Positions 10,663-22,100 of a stretch of 64,000 nt of DNA are shown one piece after another. The stretch comes from Euglena gracilis. Its lineage: Eukaryota; Euglenida; Euglenophyceae; Euglenales. The DNA lies in assembly GCA_039621445.1 (NCBI GenBank), contig CP154956.1:79046474-79110473 (forward strand), given 5' to 3'. How positions within the stretch are numbered: the stretch's first letter is position 1; every line of letters begins with the position of its first letter. Under the pieces are notes generated by a model. It was given only the letters and a program-made list of their open reading frames with translations, was not told where the DNA came from and searched no databases. The position numbers were made by a program, and so were the translations under genes.

Positions 10663-10933
10663 TGATTCCTATTTCTGCCCTTCGACCTCAAGGAGAAAGA
10701 ATTTTACTTCTAAGACTCAAGAGGACGAAAATTTTCGGAACTTCAACTTCCTGACGGAGGAATTCAACTTTTCGACGATCAACAACGAGACTTCCATGAA
10801 GAATGAATTTCAAAGAACCTTTGAATTATAAGAAGAACTTCAACGGACTTCCAAGAAGTCAACTGAAGCTGGGGAAGGTGGAGACACAGCAGCAGCTGCA
10901 GCAGCTGGAGGGGCGGCAACAGCTCGTCAGTCC
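10663..10933 (+). other. DIRS-B leader without Gag homology
   Basis: In DIRS-A the corresponding space between terminal repeat and RT frame is about 1 kb and encodes Gag. Here it is about 270 bp and codes for nothing similar. An AC/GA-rich stretch (CTTCGACCTCAAGG, CAACTTCCTGACGG) precedes the RT frame. A Gag deletion is the likely explanation. Confidence 0.45.
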
Positions 10934-12919
10934 GTGGCCATCGCAACCCCCCCACCCCCCAACGCTTCAGAGATTTCAAAACTCAAGGTTTCAGACTCCC
11001 CCACTAACAATGATGGCCATGGACCATGGACAACTGTGGTCAGGAAGAGAAGACAGAGGGGGACCACCATCACAGGTCCAACAGACTCCAACTTTTTCTC
11101 AGTTCCTCCTCTTTCAGGGGAAAAAGCAAAGGCTATGGCAGCCTCAATCCAAAGGAAATCAAATCAAAGTCAAGGCTATGGCAGCCATCATTGGACAGGG
11201 CCTGGGGCCCAGAATCATGGCTATGGAAGCCATCATCCAAGAGGACAGTGGGCCCAGGAGCAAGGCTATGGCAACCTGTGTCCAAACCTGGGAAGCTCCC
11301 ATGGGGGAAAGGTATGTCCAACTTACCCCACAGCTCCCTCAAACACAAACCCCTCAGGAGCTGCACATCCAGGCAAGCAACCCCCCCTTCAGGGGAAGGC
11401 CAATGGAGGCCATTACATGCAAGAGGCCAATGGGGGCCAGGGGAAGCATCGAAATATCAAGGCCAATGGAGGCCATTATATGCAAAAGGCCAATGGAGGC
11501 CAGGAGAAGCATCAATATTTCAAGGCCAATGGAGGCCATTTCAATCAAAATCAAGTGGCCATTGGAGGCCAATGCATTCAAGATCACACCAGCCCTTGGG
11601 GGGGAGGCCCAAGATTGGCTACACAAGGGCCCCCCCAGAAGGTAATCAAGCCAAACCCCCCAGCTATATATGTACCTCCCCATTGCAGACACAGACTTTC
11701 CCCAATCTTTCAAAATCAGGGGGAAAGCCTGTCTTTGGGCAGCCCTATGGCAGGGCCAGAGGTGACCCCAGTGATGGGGCAGCCAGGCAGGACCCCAGTG
11801 ATGGGGCAGCCAGGCAGGACCCCAGTGATGGGGCAGCCAGGGGAAGGGACCCCAGTGATGGGGCCTGTGGACACCCCAGACACATTACATCCAGGGGTGC
11901 CCCCATTCATGGCCCTGCAGGCCAGCATTCCGCATTGGATCAAGGCAGGAGCCAGCACAGAGGTATTAAACCTGATAAGGGAAGGGGTCAGGGCAGATCT
12001 TCCCCTCCCCCCTCAGATGTCCTTAAAAATTCCCTTCAAAACTCCCCAAGAAATAATGACTGCCCAAAAAATTCTGAGGGAATACGAATGTGCAGGGGCA
12101 ACCAGGCAAATCACCCCAGAGGGAGCAAAACATTTTGTCCCCTATTTTATCATTTCCAAACAGGAAGGGGGAAAGACAAAGGAAAGATTAATTTCAGATT
12201 GTCGACAATTAAATCAACATTTCACCCCCCAAAAGTTCAGACTGGAACACATGGGAAACATTTTCCCGTATCTCAGAAAGGGTTGGTTCTGTGGAAAAAT
12301 AGATCTGAAAGATGCTTATTTCCATTTAAAGCTGCACAGCAGCCTGGAAAAGCATGTCTGCATGCAAGTGGGGGGGGAAACGTGGCAATTTCAAGCTGCA
12401 TGCTTTGGGTTAAGCAGCCTGCCACAAAAGTTTATGACTCTCATGAGAGTCTGGGAAAGGAAATGGAGGAAGGAAGGAAAGGTAGTTTTCATCTACCTAG
12501 ACGACATTTTGCTGTTAGCCCCCAGCAAAAAGACAGCAGCCCAGCATTTGGCAGAAATGAAAAAAGATCTTTTACTGGCAGGTTTCAGAATAAACCTCCC
12601 CAAATCATGTCTGGAACCAACACAAGAAATAAAGCATTTGGGCCAGTGGATCAATTTGAAAAAAGGCCAGCTGGAAATTCCACAGGAAAAATTAAAATCC
12701 CTAAGAAAGGAATTGGGAAAGGTGCTGACAGCACAAAAAATGAGCTGCAGAAAACTCAGCTCTATTGTAGGGCAAGTCAGAAGCTATTTAGTTTCAATGC
12801 CTTTTCTCAGAATTCTGACAGATCAACTTTGCAAAATGGTGGAATTGCACACAAAGCGGGGTTGGGACCACACCCTTACCATTGCCCAGGGGGTCAAAGA
12901 GATCAAATTGTGGAGTTAA
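10934..12919 (+). CDS. DIRS-B linker and reverse transcriptase
   Basis: The 661-residue open frame has an N-terminal low-complexity region with three kinds of tandem repeat: GYGSHH (about 75-120), KANGGHYMQ (about 155-200) and TPVMGQPGR (about 275-310). RT follows from about residue 380: fingers (FVPYFIISKQEG, LISDCRQLNQ), palm (KIDLKDAYFHLKL, ACFGLSSLPQKF), the catalytic YLDD at 521-524, then LGQWINLKKGQL and the thumb. The frame stops at 12917-12919, just before RNase H, which continues one frame over (LKTFLQPG). DIRS RT and RNase H normally form one protein, so a one-base deletion or indel error near 12910 is likely. Regulation is not visible. Confidence 0.85.
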   Translation: MAIATPPPPNASEISKLKVSDSPTNNDGHGPWTTVVRKRRQRGTTITGPTDSNFFSVPPLSGEKAKAMAASIQRKSNQSQGYGSHHWTGPGAQNHGYGSHHPRGQWAQEQGYGNLCPNLGSSHGGKVCPTYPTAPSNTNPSGAAHPGKQPPLQGKANGGHYMQEANGGQGKHRNIKANGGHYMQKANGGQEKHQYFKANGGHFNQNQVAIGGQCIQDHTSPWGGGPRLATQGPPQKVIKPNPPAIYVPPHCRHRLSPIFQNQGESLSLGSPMAGPEVTPVMGQPGRTPVMGQPGRTPVMGQPGEGTPVMGPVDTPDTLHPGVPPFMALQASIPHWIKAGASTEVLNLIREGVRADLPLPPQMSLKIPFKTPQEIMTAQKILREYECAGATRQITPEGAKHFVPYFIISKQEGGKTKERLISDCRQLNQHFTPQKFRLEHMGNIFPYLRKGWFCGKIDLKDAYFHLKLHSSLEKHVCMQVGGETWQFQAACFGLSSLPQKFMTLMRVWERKWRKEGKVVFIYLDDILLLAPSKKTAAQHLAEMKKDLLLAGFRINLPKSCLEPTQEIKHLGQWINLKKGQLEIPQEKLKSLRKELGKVLTAQKMSCRKLSSIVGQVRSYLVSMPFLRILTDQLCKMVELHTKRGWDHTLTIAQGVKEIKLWS

Positions 12920-13818
12920 AAACGTTTTTGCAGCCAGGTGTGGGCAGAGCCTTTCAATCCCAGGCCTCTCAGGAACTGTTCTCAGACAGCAGCACCTGGC
13001 AATGGGGGGGGCTGGACAAAAAGTCTGGTCAAAAGGTCCAGGATTTCTGGAGGGACCTGCAGGTCCTTCACATCAATCAAAAAGAATTGATGTCTGCGGT
13101 GGAAACTGTAAAGGCTTTGGCAAAACCAAAACAAACCATTGTTCTTCATGTGGACAGCCAGGTGGCAGTCAGTTATTTGACAAAATGGGGAGGCAAAAAG
13201 CCATATTTAAATTCCATCGTAAAACCCCTTCTGTACCATTGCCAAGAAAGGCAAATCAACTTGCAGGTGGTTTGGGTTCCCACAAAAGAACAATTGGCAG
13301 ACTCCCTGACCAGGGAGCAAAAAGATCCAGGGGATTATACCCTGAACCTAACCATTTTTCACCAGGTTCTGAAGTTTTTCAAAAACCACATCACCCCAGA
13401 GGTGGACATGTTTTGCACACCCAGCAACAAAAAATTCCCCAAGTTCATTTGTCGATACCCCCACCAAGGGGCTTTGTTGGTGGATGCTCTGAAGGCAGAT
13501 TTAAGGGGTCTCCCCCCAGTTTATGCCAACCCTCCCTGGAGCATCATTCCCCAATGGGTTCAGAGATTAATGTTAAACCCAGACCTAATTTGTCTGTTGA
13601 TTGTACCCCACTGGGCTTCGACATCATGGTGGCGCCAATTAATGTCAATCAGGCAGCCAGGCAGCAAGGTTTTGCTAGTACCCCCCCAGTGGGGTCTGTT
13701 CACCAACTGCTGGGGGGAGGAGATGCCCCCCCCAAGGTGGAATTTGGCCTGCTTGATTGTGTCAGGCAAATATTACAATCCCAGGAAGTTTCGATGTCCA
13801 GTATCGACACTTACATAA
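12910..13818 (+). CDS. DIRS-B RNase H and methyltransferase-like domain
   Basis: This is the frame-1 continuation of the RT frame, about 300 residues. RNase H carries the usual acidic residues in FSDSSTWQWGG, INQKELMSAVETV, LHVDSQVAVSYL and LADSLTR; it removes the RNA strand after copying. The methyltransferase-like segment follows (DMFCTPSNKKFPKF, LLVDALKADLRG) with the motif YANPPW at 13522-13539, which resembles the D/N-P-P-Y/W motif of N6-adenine methyltransferases. Such a domain is known in several DIRS-like elements; activity here is inference. It ends at 13816-13818, overlapping the start of the recombinase frame. Confidence 0.75.
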   Translation: MELKTFLQPGVGRAFQSQASQELFSDSSTWQWGGLDKKSGQKVQDFWRDLQVLHINQKELMSAVETVKALAKPKQTIVLHVDSQVAVSYLTKWGGKKPYLNSIVKPLLYHCQERQINLQVVWVPTKEQLADSLTREQKDPGDYTLNLTIFHQVLKFFKNHITPEVDMFCTPSNKKFPKFICRYPHQGALLVDALKADLRGLPPVYANPPWSIIPQWVQRLMLNPDLICLLIVPHWASTSWWRQLMSIRQPGSKVLLVPPQWGLFTNCWGEEMPPPRWNLACLIVSGKYYNPRKFRCPVSTLT

Positions 13819-14682
13819 AAAATCTGGGAAATGTCAAAAGATATGACTCAGCCTTCAGGGCATTGGTGGGTCAATTATTGCACAAAGGGGTGCCTCTGCA
13901 GCAGTGCACAGTCCCCAAGATGGCTGAAGCCATCCTTGATCTTGCTGTTCATAGCATCAATACTGCACGAAATGCATATGCAGCAGCCTTATTACTCCCA
14001 GGGTTTGGGTCTTTGAGATTTTCACCCCTTCTGGCTCCATTGAAAAGGAAGTGGAATGCCAATGTCTGCAAGTATGCCCACTTTTGGGACCCCACTGATT
14101 TCCTAGAAAACATCATGAGGAATTCCACACCCCTCTCAGACCTATCTGTGAAAGAGCTCAGAAACAGACTCATCATCTGTTGGAGGCTTTTGGCCCTCCA
14201 CAGGGGGGTTGATTTAGCCAGGACACAGCGAAAAATCAGTTTCGTGGGAGAAAAAAATTTTCATTTTATTGCAAAGGAAAGGGTGGCAATTCCCAAAATG
14301 GGAAGAGATTTTGAATTTGCCACACACCCCCCTCATAAGCCCATGGCATTTATTGAAAGAGTATGTGGAAAGGACAGCCCACATGGTTGGGCACAAAAAT
14401 AATTTGTTGTGGTCTTTGGATGGTAAAAGACCTTTGACATCAGAAAGGGTGAATTCCCTTACCAAAGAAATTCTGCAGGAGGGGGGGGTGGACACCACCC
14501 ACTGGAAACCCCACAGCACCAGAGGGGCTGGGGTCTTATGGTGGAAAAATGCTGGTTTGCAAGTGGAAGAAGTCCAGCAGCTGGGTCAGTGGAAAAATTT
14601 TGGTGCCTTCCAAGCTCATTATTTGAGGCTGGGAGTCGTGTCAAAAATTCAAAATATTATGGCCCAAAGGGGGGTGCACAGT

Positions 14683-14782
14683 ACCTCACCATCTCGCAGT
14701 GCGGAGCCCGAATGGTCTCGGACTCCCACGACAAAGGAAGGGGGAGGAAGGGACCAAGAGGGCGAAGCACAAGAAGATGGTG
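14683..14782 (+). repeat. DIRS-B internal complementary region
   Basis: Bases 14683-14717 are the reverse complement of the left end (10541-10575), and 14717-14782 are the reverse complement of the right end (15089-15154). The halves abut exactly, as expected for the template used to close the circular intermediate. Confidence 0.85.
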
Positions 14783-14997
14783 AGCCCAACCCTCCCACCC
14801 AAAAAATCAGCAGAAAAACATCCCAACCAGAAAAGGGACCCCCAACCAAGCAGCCCCAACCACCCCCCCCCCAGAAACACAGAAAGAGACCACCATCCCC
14901 ATCAGGGGGGGGGGCCCACCAAGCGACCATGGGAGAGGGGGGGGGCGGGGCCACGGCGGTTCAGCTTCGCCAAGGTGTCGGAGGAGGCCTCATCATC

Positions 14998-15154
14998 GCC
15001 AACTCCGGCAACAAAGGCGCAGTAAGAAGCACCCCCCGCGCACGCACAAACACACCAGAACAGAACAGCCGGCAAGGAAAGCAGGACCTCACCATCTTCT
15101 TGTGCTTCGCCCTCTTGGTCCCTTCCTCCCCCTTCCTTTGTCGTGGGAGTCCGA
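14998..15154 (-). repeat. DIRS-B right inverted repeat and right end
   Basis: Bases 14998-15096 pair with 10565-10662. The following 58 bases are unique to the right end and are mirrored only in the internal complementary region. Confidence 0.85.
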
Positions 15155-15227
15155 AAACAACTCACCCCCCTCCTGTGCTCCGCCCTCATGGTCATTTCCT
15201 CCCTGGTCAGACTTCCCGGGAGTACTC
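15155..15227 (+). repeat. DIRS-A right end, resumed after DIRS-B
   Basis: AAACAA continues the interrupted DIRS-A repeat. CTCACCCCCC to AGTACTC (15161-15227) matches the DIRS-A internal region at 5118-5183 in the same orientation. Confidence 0.75.
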
Positions 15228-17925
15228 CTTCCCACGCACCTTGAACACTTCCAAAAGTACTTCCATCAATGTCTTCCATCTTTTGTGCAATCATGTCCTT
15301 TATTTTAGGAAAAGGACACCCATTTAAAAAGGGAGATGCGCCCGAGGGAAAAGGAAATGGGGAAGAAACGCCGGCGGGAGGAGCGACACCTCCTCATGGC
15401 GGTGTGTTGGGTTGCCAGAAAAAAAAATCTGGGTTGTTGGGGAGGAGGACTTAGAAATGGGTGGTTGGGCTCAGGCAACAGGGGATGCGAGGCCGGGTAG
15501 GTCTATCGATCCTACGCAACCTAGGGGCAACGGAGGCACCGAAGGTCCCTCCGCCTTAGGACTAAACACGGCGCTTGGCTGCAGACGCTGCCATCGCCAG
15601 GGAGCAGCGACGGAGGGATGCTTTCTTTACCCACTTCGCCGCCGTCGCTTGGTATTTGCACTTCGGTGTCCCTTCCATACATCTCTTTAAGAACCCCGGG
15701 GGGGTGCTGGGCTAGGGCTAGAAATTTGGGCTGGCTAGCCCGCCCCCCCCCCCGGGGGGGGGAGGGCTGGGCCCCGGCTGGACCCGAACCGGGGCGAGCT
15801 GGACTGAAATCGGAAAAAGGCCCAAAAATGACCTGCAGAACACAGTTTTGAAAAAATTGCATCTGAAACCCCCAAAAAATGCAACTGGTTGAAATTTGTG
15901 AAAATTGAACATCCGGAGATGACCTTCTTCTCACGCAGTGCGGAAGCACCAATGACAGTGTTTCTGAGCCCAAGAAGCCAGCCCAAACAGCTTCACAAAT
16001 ACCAAATCCGCATTAAACATTTATCAAAGCAAAGAAACGAGCAATCTGGCAGTAATCTCGAATGTGGCAGGAAACTGGAGCCTCCCCAAGGGTTCCAGGG
16101 GGCTCACACAGAACCCTGGTGTCAATTGGACCGCAATAAAAATAGGTCAGCGGGGAAAGTGACTCAAAGCAGATTAGAGGGACAATGCGGGAAATGATCA
16201 GACGGTGAAAACGGTTGGGCAGCTGTGTGCCAGCCTTTTCATGGATGGATGAGCAGCGAGTGTGGATGTACATCGCATCCGCTGGCAGCTTCATGACTGG
16301 ATGGGGAGAGCTTCATCCGCCAACCTGTGCTAAAAAGCATGCGACCAAAACAGGCAAGTTGAGAAAAACGACCACAAAAAACCATGCACATCAACGTTTC
16401 CACAACTCACAACTTTTGGACAGGCCTTCCCCCCTCCAATGTTGTTGGGGCAACACTTTCAATTCTGTGGACGTTTTCAAAGCCATTTTTCACACTACTT
16501 CCAAATCTAATAGCTTGAACCAAACCCTCTGCCCTCTGACTGAGGGGGGGGGTCGTTGGAAAAGAGGTAAAAATAAACAAGAAACCCCCCAAAAACAAAT
16601 ACATTTTTCCTTCTGAGACTTCGCGCCAAAAAACAATCATTTTGCAGCAATTCTGTCAAATTCTTGCAGCGGGAGCCGGACCCGACCGGTGTCTGAAAAA
16701 TGAGGGGAAAGTCCAAGCTTTTGGCATTTTTTTTGACAGATCTTTTTTGTGGTCCAGCCCAGCTGTCCCAACATTGAGGTTCCATGGCCGAGCTCAGGTT
16801 TAACCAGGGTCACAGAAGTACTTCGTGACTTTCTGGGGGGTTCCTTGGCCATAACCAGCCCGCAACCATCCCCACTGGGGATTTTTTTTAAAGACCGGGG
16901 GGGGAGGGGTTAGGACCCACCCCCCGGGGGAGGGGGGGGGCACCCACTTTTGCCCGAAAAAGGCCAAAATGCTTAAAATACCAGCTTTTTTTCAAAATGT
17001 TCGGCGCCGAAAAAGATATACCCACCAGCCCCGACCTGCACCCCCCCCCCGGGGGGGAGGGTCCAAGGGACCCACCCACCCTGCCCCCTCCCCCCCCCCG
17101 CCGGGGGGAGGGGGTCCAAGAGTCTGAAAAGACCCCTGGTCCCCACAGTGCACCCAACCACTTGCCCAGCCCCAAAATTCAGCCAAAATCCCTTGAATTT
17201 ATTTCGCAGTGTGTGGACACGGACAGGCAAACAGGCGGAGGGAGGGGGTCCTGAAAACACGTCTTAGCCCATCCAACCATACCCGCATCGGCGGCAGTGG
17301 AGCAGAACCTCATCCCCTTCTTCACTCCATGCAGGTATATATGCCAGCACTGCAAAGGTTGTCAAAGAAATGGAATGAAGGACTGAAGGAATAAAATAAA
17401 ATCTGCGCTGCAAGAAATCCGCCAGAGGTGATAATGCACCATGATGCCATCCTGGTGGGGGTTTTTTTCTTGGGCTTCACTTGGCACATGACCGGTGGCC
17501 AACAAACCGTCAATGACCTCTGCAGTGGCCAGAGCGGGGATGGAGGGTTGAGTGAGAATAGATATGGTACCGGGGAGAGAATGTGGAGCTGGGTGACCTC
17601 GCTGTAGGTGTGGCCCATTGTTTGGGGAACAGAACCCTTGATCCTCTGATATTTGCAATTGGTTGGGTCCACACACCATTGACGACCCCCCCCCCCGACC
17701 CCAACCCACCCACCCACTTTTCCAGAACCCACCCACGCACCCCCTGGGTTCACCCCGCCCAAAACTGACCAGAAAACAATTGGCCTTGAAAACATTTCTT
17801 TTCCCGGACCAGCCTTTGGCACGGGAGGGGGTCCAGCAGCCCCAACCCTCCCACCCACTCTCGGACCTACACTCTCCACCGCCTTCCCTCTGATCCAGAA
17901 CGAACCCGAGGGTCATTTTTCATTT
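15228..17925. other. No gene found; G/C-run blocks
   Basis: Apparently low-copy sequence with two blocks of opposing C and G runs that could fold (15735-15775 around CTAGCCCGCCC, and 16890-17110 with several CCCC/GGGG blocks). Open frames here translate to Pro/Gly-rich low complexity and no domain was recognised. Confidence 0.4.
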
Positions 17926-17939
17926 TCACTTGAAATGCC

Positions 17940-18485
17940 CTGGTAACGGCCAACCTGTCAGGCGGCAGTTTCCCGGGGGGGGGGGGGGTTCCAGTGTCAA
18001 GCAAAACGTCAAGCCCAGGCTTTTGCTTGAGGACCCGGGGGGGTACTGGCTAGCCAATCGGCTAGACACTGGAAAAAGTGGACTAGCTAGACCCCCCGGG
18101 GGGGGGGGGGTTCGGGAGTCTCCCGGACTGGGAAAAAAAATTTCCTCCGGCGCTGCGCGCCGGAGGAAAAATGAGGTTTTTAACAGGTTTTTGGCTGATT
18201 TTGTTCCAAAAATTCCCAAAAATGGCCAAAAACGGGCATTTTTGGCCATTTTTGGGGGTCCCAAAAAAATTTTCGGCGCTTCGCGCCGGTCACTGGAAAA
18301 ATTTTTTTTACTAGCTAGCCCTGCTAGCAGACCCCCCCCCCCGGGGTCTGCTAGAAAACCCACTAGCCAAATTTGGACTAGCTGCAGTCCAGCCCCCCCG
18401 GGGGGGGGGTACTGCAATCCCTTAAGCAAAAGCCTGGTCAAGCCAGTGGACCCCCCCGGGCCCTTAAGCAGTAGCCTGGTCACAA
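17940..18485. repeat. Foldback repeat family F1, copy 1
   Basis: CCAGGCTTTTGCTT at 18015-18028 is inverted at 18424-18437. Oligo-G/C tracts flank CTAGC-rich segments on both sides. In the middle is a perfect 13-bp hairpin (18141-18169, TTTCCTCCGGCGC) and a second GC palindrome (CGGCGCTTCGCGCCG, 18272-18286). Related copies lie at 18835-19105 and 30905-31135. Confidence 0.6.
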
Positions 18486-18834
18486 GTCTATGACAGTCAT
18501 AATTGGTTCATTTACTACACCTTTTTAATTTGCTAGGCTGGATGGTGTCCTATGCTTGGAGGTCTTGGAAGCAAGGTGCCATTTTTTTTCACGAAAAAGA
18601 AAGGCTTTTTTGAGGCAATTTAAGAATGTTGGTGAGGTGTAGTTTGAGGTTGGTGGTTTCTTAGATGGGCCCCCCACAGGGTTTGCCCCCATGTGTTTCT
18701 GTTGTCAACAGGCAATGAGTGATATGAGGGCTGCAAATTGGTGCATATGACCATCCATGGGTCATCAGAGCCCCAGGGGTTCCCAGAGTGCCCAGGGGGA
18801 CCTGACAGTTTCCCAGGCGGGACCCTGACAGGTT

Positions 18835-19105
18835 CCCGGGCATGACATTTTCCTGGGGGGGGGTTGGTAGCTAGATCCCCCTCCCTCGGAGTCCCTTTTC
18901 CTCTGACACTGCTTGCCGAGGTGGAAATGAGGTTTGTAATCTTTTGGACGGCAGAATTTTGGCAATTTTGGGTTCAATTTTTTTCAGCGCTTCGCGTATT
19001 CGCTGGAAAATGATTTTCTGGCTAGCTAGCCCTGACGGCAGACCCCCGGGGGGGGGGTCCACTTGGATTTACACCGGCCAAATTTGGACAAGCTGCGTTG
19101 CGATA
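18835..19105. repeat. Foldback repeat family F1, copy 2 (diverged)
   Basis: It shares with copy 1 the order TAGCTAG/C-run, GAGTC, ATGAGGTTT, AGCGCTTCGCG, TTCTGGCTAGCTAGCCCT, GCAGACCCCC and GCCAAATTTGGAC. It ends at an (ATTC)4 microsatellite. Confidence 0.55.
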
Positions 19106-22100
19106 TTCATTCATTCATTCAAATAAAACTTTCTTGTGAGTGACAGGTGAGGAAAATGATACAATGCAAAACACAATGATCACAAGAAAGACAGAAAGCA
19201 CATCTGTCCCCAAAAGCTTTGCAAATGCTGTGAAACATGGTTATAGAATTGATGCACTGCGGCATTGGAACAGGCCAAAAAATGTCACAGCAACAGTGGC
19301 CTGCAGCTAGAGCTTGGACAAAGAGTGGTGCGCGACGGTGGGAAATAAACACACTTGACAGGTGGGGTGCCCAATCCTCAACTTAATTTCGGGGGGTTTG
19401 TGTGTGACAGTGTGAGAACATTACAATGGCCATTTCCTTCGACCTCCAGAACCAGCATGGACCCACTGAGATCTATTTTTTTCTCCAAAAAGCACATGCT
19501 TGGTTTTGGCCCGTCTGCCCAGCTGCCTGGACCAGCCTGGCCTGGCGGCCTGGCCAAGATCAGCACTGAAAAATCAATTCTTTTGGCCAGGAGACCGAAG
19601 GCCGACTAAGTTAGCACTTTTGGGGTTCGGGATAACGTTAGGGATAGGGAAAGGCAAGGCCGTCACACAAAACTGATTTGGCGGATTTTCGAATTTTTCT
19701 TTTAATGGGACATTTCTTGACAGTTTCAAAGACATTCCAATGTGTTTCCATGCATTTTGAGCTGAAAAAAAGAATGAAATTTGGGGAGGTTAATTTTCAA
19801 GGGTGGGTGTTGTGGCGAGGCCATGTCAATGGTCACCCCGGCCGTGGATGGACCTCCAGGACCGTCATGGTCAATTCTCGCATGGTGCCCAAATCAAAAC
19901 CTGTTATGATTCCGTTCCTTCCTCCGTGTGCTTTAACTAGATTGATTTTGATTTCTAGAAATGCATGAAAATGGTTGAAAAAAGGACTATTGGGCATCCC
20001 TGCGGAACAGCACCGCATTTAGACGCAGCCTGTTCAGAAATAGGGTATACGTTGGGCCTGCGCTCCGCTGGAAGTCGATTGCGTCGACCCAGCTGCAGCT
20101 TCAAAAGCCCAGCCTTGCTTCTTAGATCCAGGAATCTCTGAAGAGGAAATGTCCCAGTTCTGCAATTCTGAACAACAAGTGTGACCGCAATATTTTCGGG
20201 ATAACCCCCTTCAAATAAACAGACTGGGTACTTTTTGAGACCGGGGGCAGAAGGCTATTGTGTGGGGGGGGGTCAGTCGATCCCAGACAGCGATGGCCTG
20301 GAGGGGGGGGGGGCTCCCCCACCAGGACAGGGGTGGGGGTCGACCCCCCACCCATTACCAACCCACCACCCACCGCCCACCGATAGGGTTTTGGGTATTC
20401 GCGTATGGCCCTGGGCGGGGGACTTCAGGGGGACCAGACATACATTAAATATGTTCACAAAGACGCTGGTGAACACAGATGAACACAAAAAAAAAAACTG
20501 CAAACGCAAAAAAATGGTAAGCACAAAAAATTGAACTTTTGACCCTAAATTTGAGATTGCCGGACTTTTTCTGACCCATTTTTTTTGCATCCGCTGACAG
20601 GCAAAAATGCGGTCCAAGACTAAAAACCCTTGTGTAACCGTCCAGTCGCCCTTGGTCGGCTGCAAAGTAATAAAAAAGAATCGTCGATGGGGGGGGGGGA
20701 GGAAGGTGGTCCGAGGCTGGAAAAGAAAAAAGTTAAGGTCAACAGGTCATTGATTAGGATATTCAGCAGGATACTTAGTGCGGGTTAGCAAAAAAAAAAC
20801 TCAAATTTGCTTCGATGAGAATTTATTTAGCATCCTCCAAAGACGCCTTTCTCCGAGATCACGTAAGTGAATGTTTCCTGGGTGTCCGGTTTTGAGTGCC
20901 AAAACCCACATTTTTTTGGACAGGTGAACACAAATTTTTTTGGTGAACAACACTTTCTTCTCACATGATTCTCACACATGATATGCAAAAAAATTTTTGA
21001 TGAATACACTAACTGAATATCTTGGGTTTTGGGGTCAATTTTGGGATTAATAAAAGCGGCGCTTGCACTAAAAAAAAGAAGAAGAGGGCCAAACCCTGCC
21101 TCCGTCGGGAGACCCGAAGGTGTTGGGGGTGCCTGGGTCCAGCGGACCAACCACCCAACTCCCACCACCTGGGAGAGGGGTAAAAAAAATAAAAATAAAT
21201 TGATTGGGAACAATTAGAAAGACCCCAAATCAACTTTGGCTGGCGGACTGGACTGGTCGAGGGTGGTCCGGCTTGAGAAATCCCCTCATCTGAGGCCGGG
21301 GAACAAATATTGTGGATCGCGGGTGAAAATTTTTCAGTTTGGGGGCAAAATTTTGGGTCCTTGGGTGACTTGCTGTCGATTTGTTTTAATTCCCATTGGC
21401 TCCTTTTACTGTGTTGCACATCTTCTCCAAGCATTTTTTTTCTCGTCAAATCTGCTCTCGATTGTCAACCGACCTCCCCCCAAATCTTGTCTGTCTTCAT
21501 CTACTGCAGGTCCGCGAGAAAATCCTGCTTGCGCTGAGACCAGAATGGCTAATCAATGGTGAGGTGCAAATAAGGCCACAGCAGAGTGTCACATTAAAAC
21601 GGAAGGGCACTGTGCTGGGTTCATCAGTGAAGGAACTGTTTTCGGGCCCCTGGCACCTGGGAGGGGAGCAAACCTCCACCCCCCCCCCCCCGCAATGCCA
21701 ATGAAGCCTGTGGGAGGGTTTTTTTTTGTTTCAATGGGCGAGGTGAAGGAGGCAAATTAACAAGGCAGCAAATTAACCGTTTCAAACCTGAAAATTTCGG
21801 GATATATTGCCAACGTTGCATTTGAAACCAATATTCACCAACGAAAAATTGCAGTCTTCTTTGCTGCCAGGTGTCAACTTACCAATGCCAGCCTCGCCAG
21901 TGCCAAAAATTTTGAAGTCTGGTCATGAATTTGGATGAATGCGGTCCAGCTTCACGTTCAGGGGGGGCATCAATGTCGGAGGCCTTTTCGAAAATTTTGG
22001 GAAAATTGCAGAAAAACTGCGGAAATTGTGGGAGAGTCACAGAAAAACTGTACACCGAAAAAAGCCATATCCTGGAAGTTTGCCACCGGGGTCCAAAACC

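Larger units (their letters stand above)
10541..15154 (+). mobile_element. DIRS-B: structurally complete DIRS retrotransposon lacking Gag
   Basis: The element begins GACCATTCGGG and ends GGGAGTCCGA. The internal complementary region at 14683-14782 is the exact reverse complement of the right end joined to the left end (GTCCGA+GACCATT), so both boundaries are fixed to the base. Inverted repeats lie at 10565-10662 and 14998-15096. Gene order is RT, RNase H, methyltransferase-like, tyrosine recombinase. No target duplication is seen, as expected for recombinase-mediated insertion. Coding capacity is spoiled by two single-base frame changes. Confidence 0.85.
4874..15227 (-). mobile_element. DIRS-A: DIRS-type retrotransposon, interior inverted, interrupted by DIRS-B
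   Basis: The left end starts GACCATTCGGG at 4874 and the right end finishes GGGAGTACTC at 15227. The internal complementary region (5118-5217) contains exactly these two ends joined tip to tip (AGTACTC then GACCGTTCGG). In DIRS elements this region should be the reverse complement of the ends, as it is in DIRS-B, but here both halves are in the same orientation as the ends. The genes also run on the minus strand. The simplest reading is that everything between the inverted repeats (4907-4990 and 10490-10540) flipped after insertion. DIRS-B (10541-15154) then landed between GAACAC and AAACAA in the right repeat. About 27 bases of that repeat are missing just after the insertion. Confidence 0.8.
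13690..15327 (+). pseudogene. DIRS-B tyrosine recombinase, one frameshift
   Basis: The N-terminal helical domain and first catalytic Arg (LLALHRGVDLARTQ; Arg codon 14202-14204) lie in frame 3, which stops at 14402. Near 14265, in an A/T run, the coding frame moves to frame 1 and continues QRKGWQFPKWEE, KPHSTRGAG (His 14512-14514, Arg 14521-14523), LGQWK, and AHYLRLG (Tyr 14620-14622). The last part of the frame passes through the internal complementary region and right repeat and stays open to 15327, beyond the element. All catalytic residues survive, so one indel separates this gene from an intact one. Confidence 0.8.
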
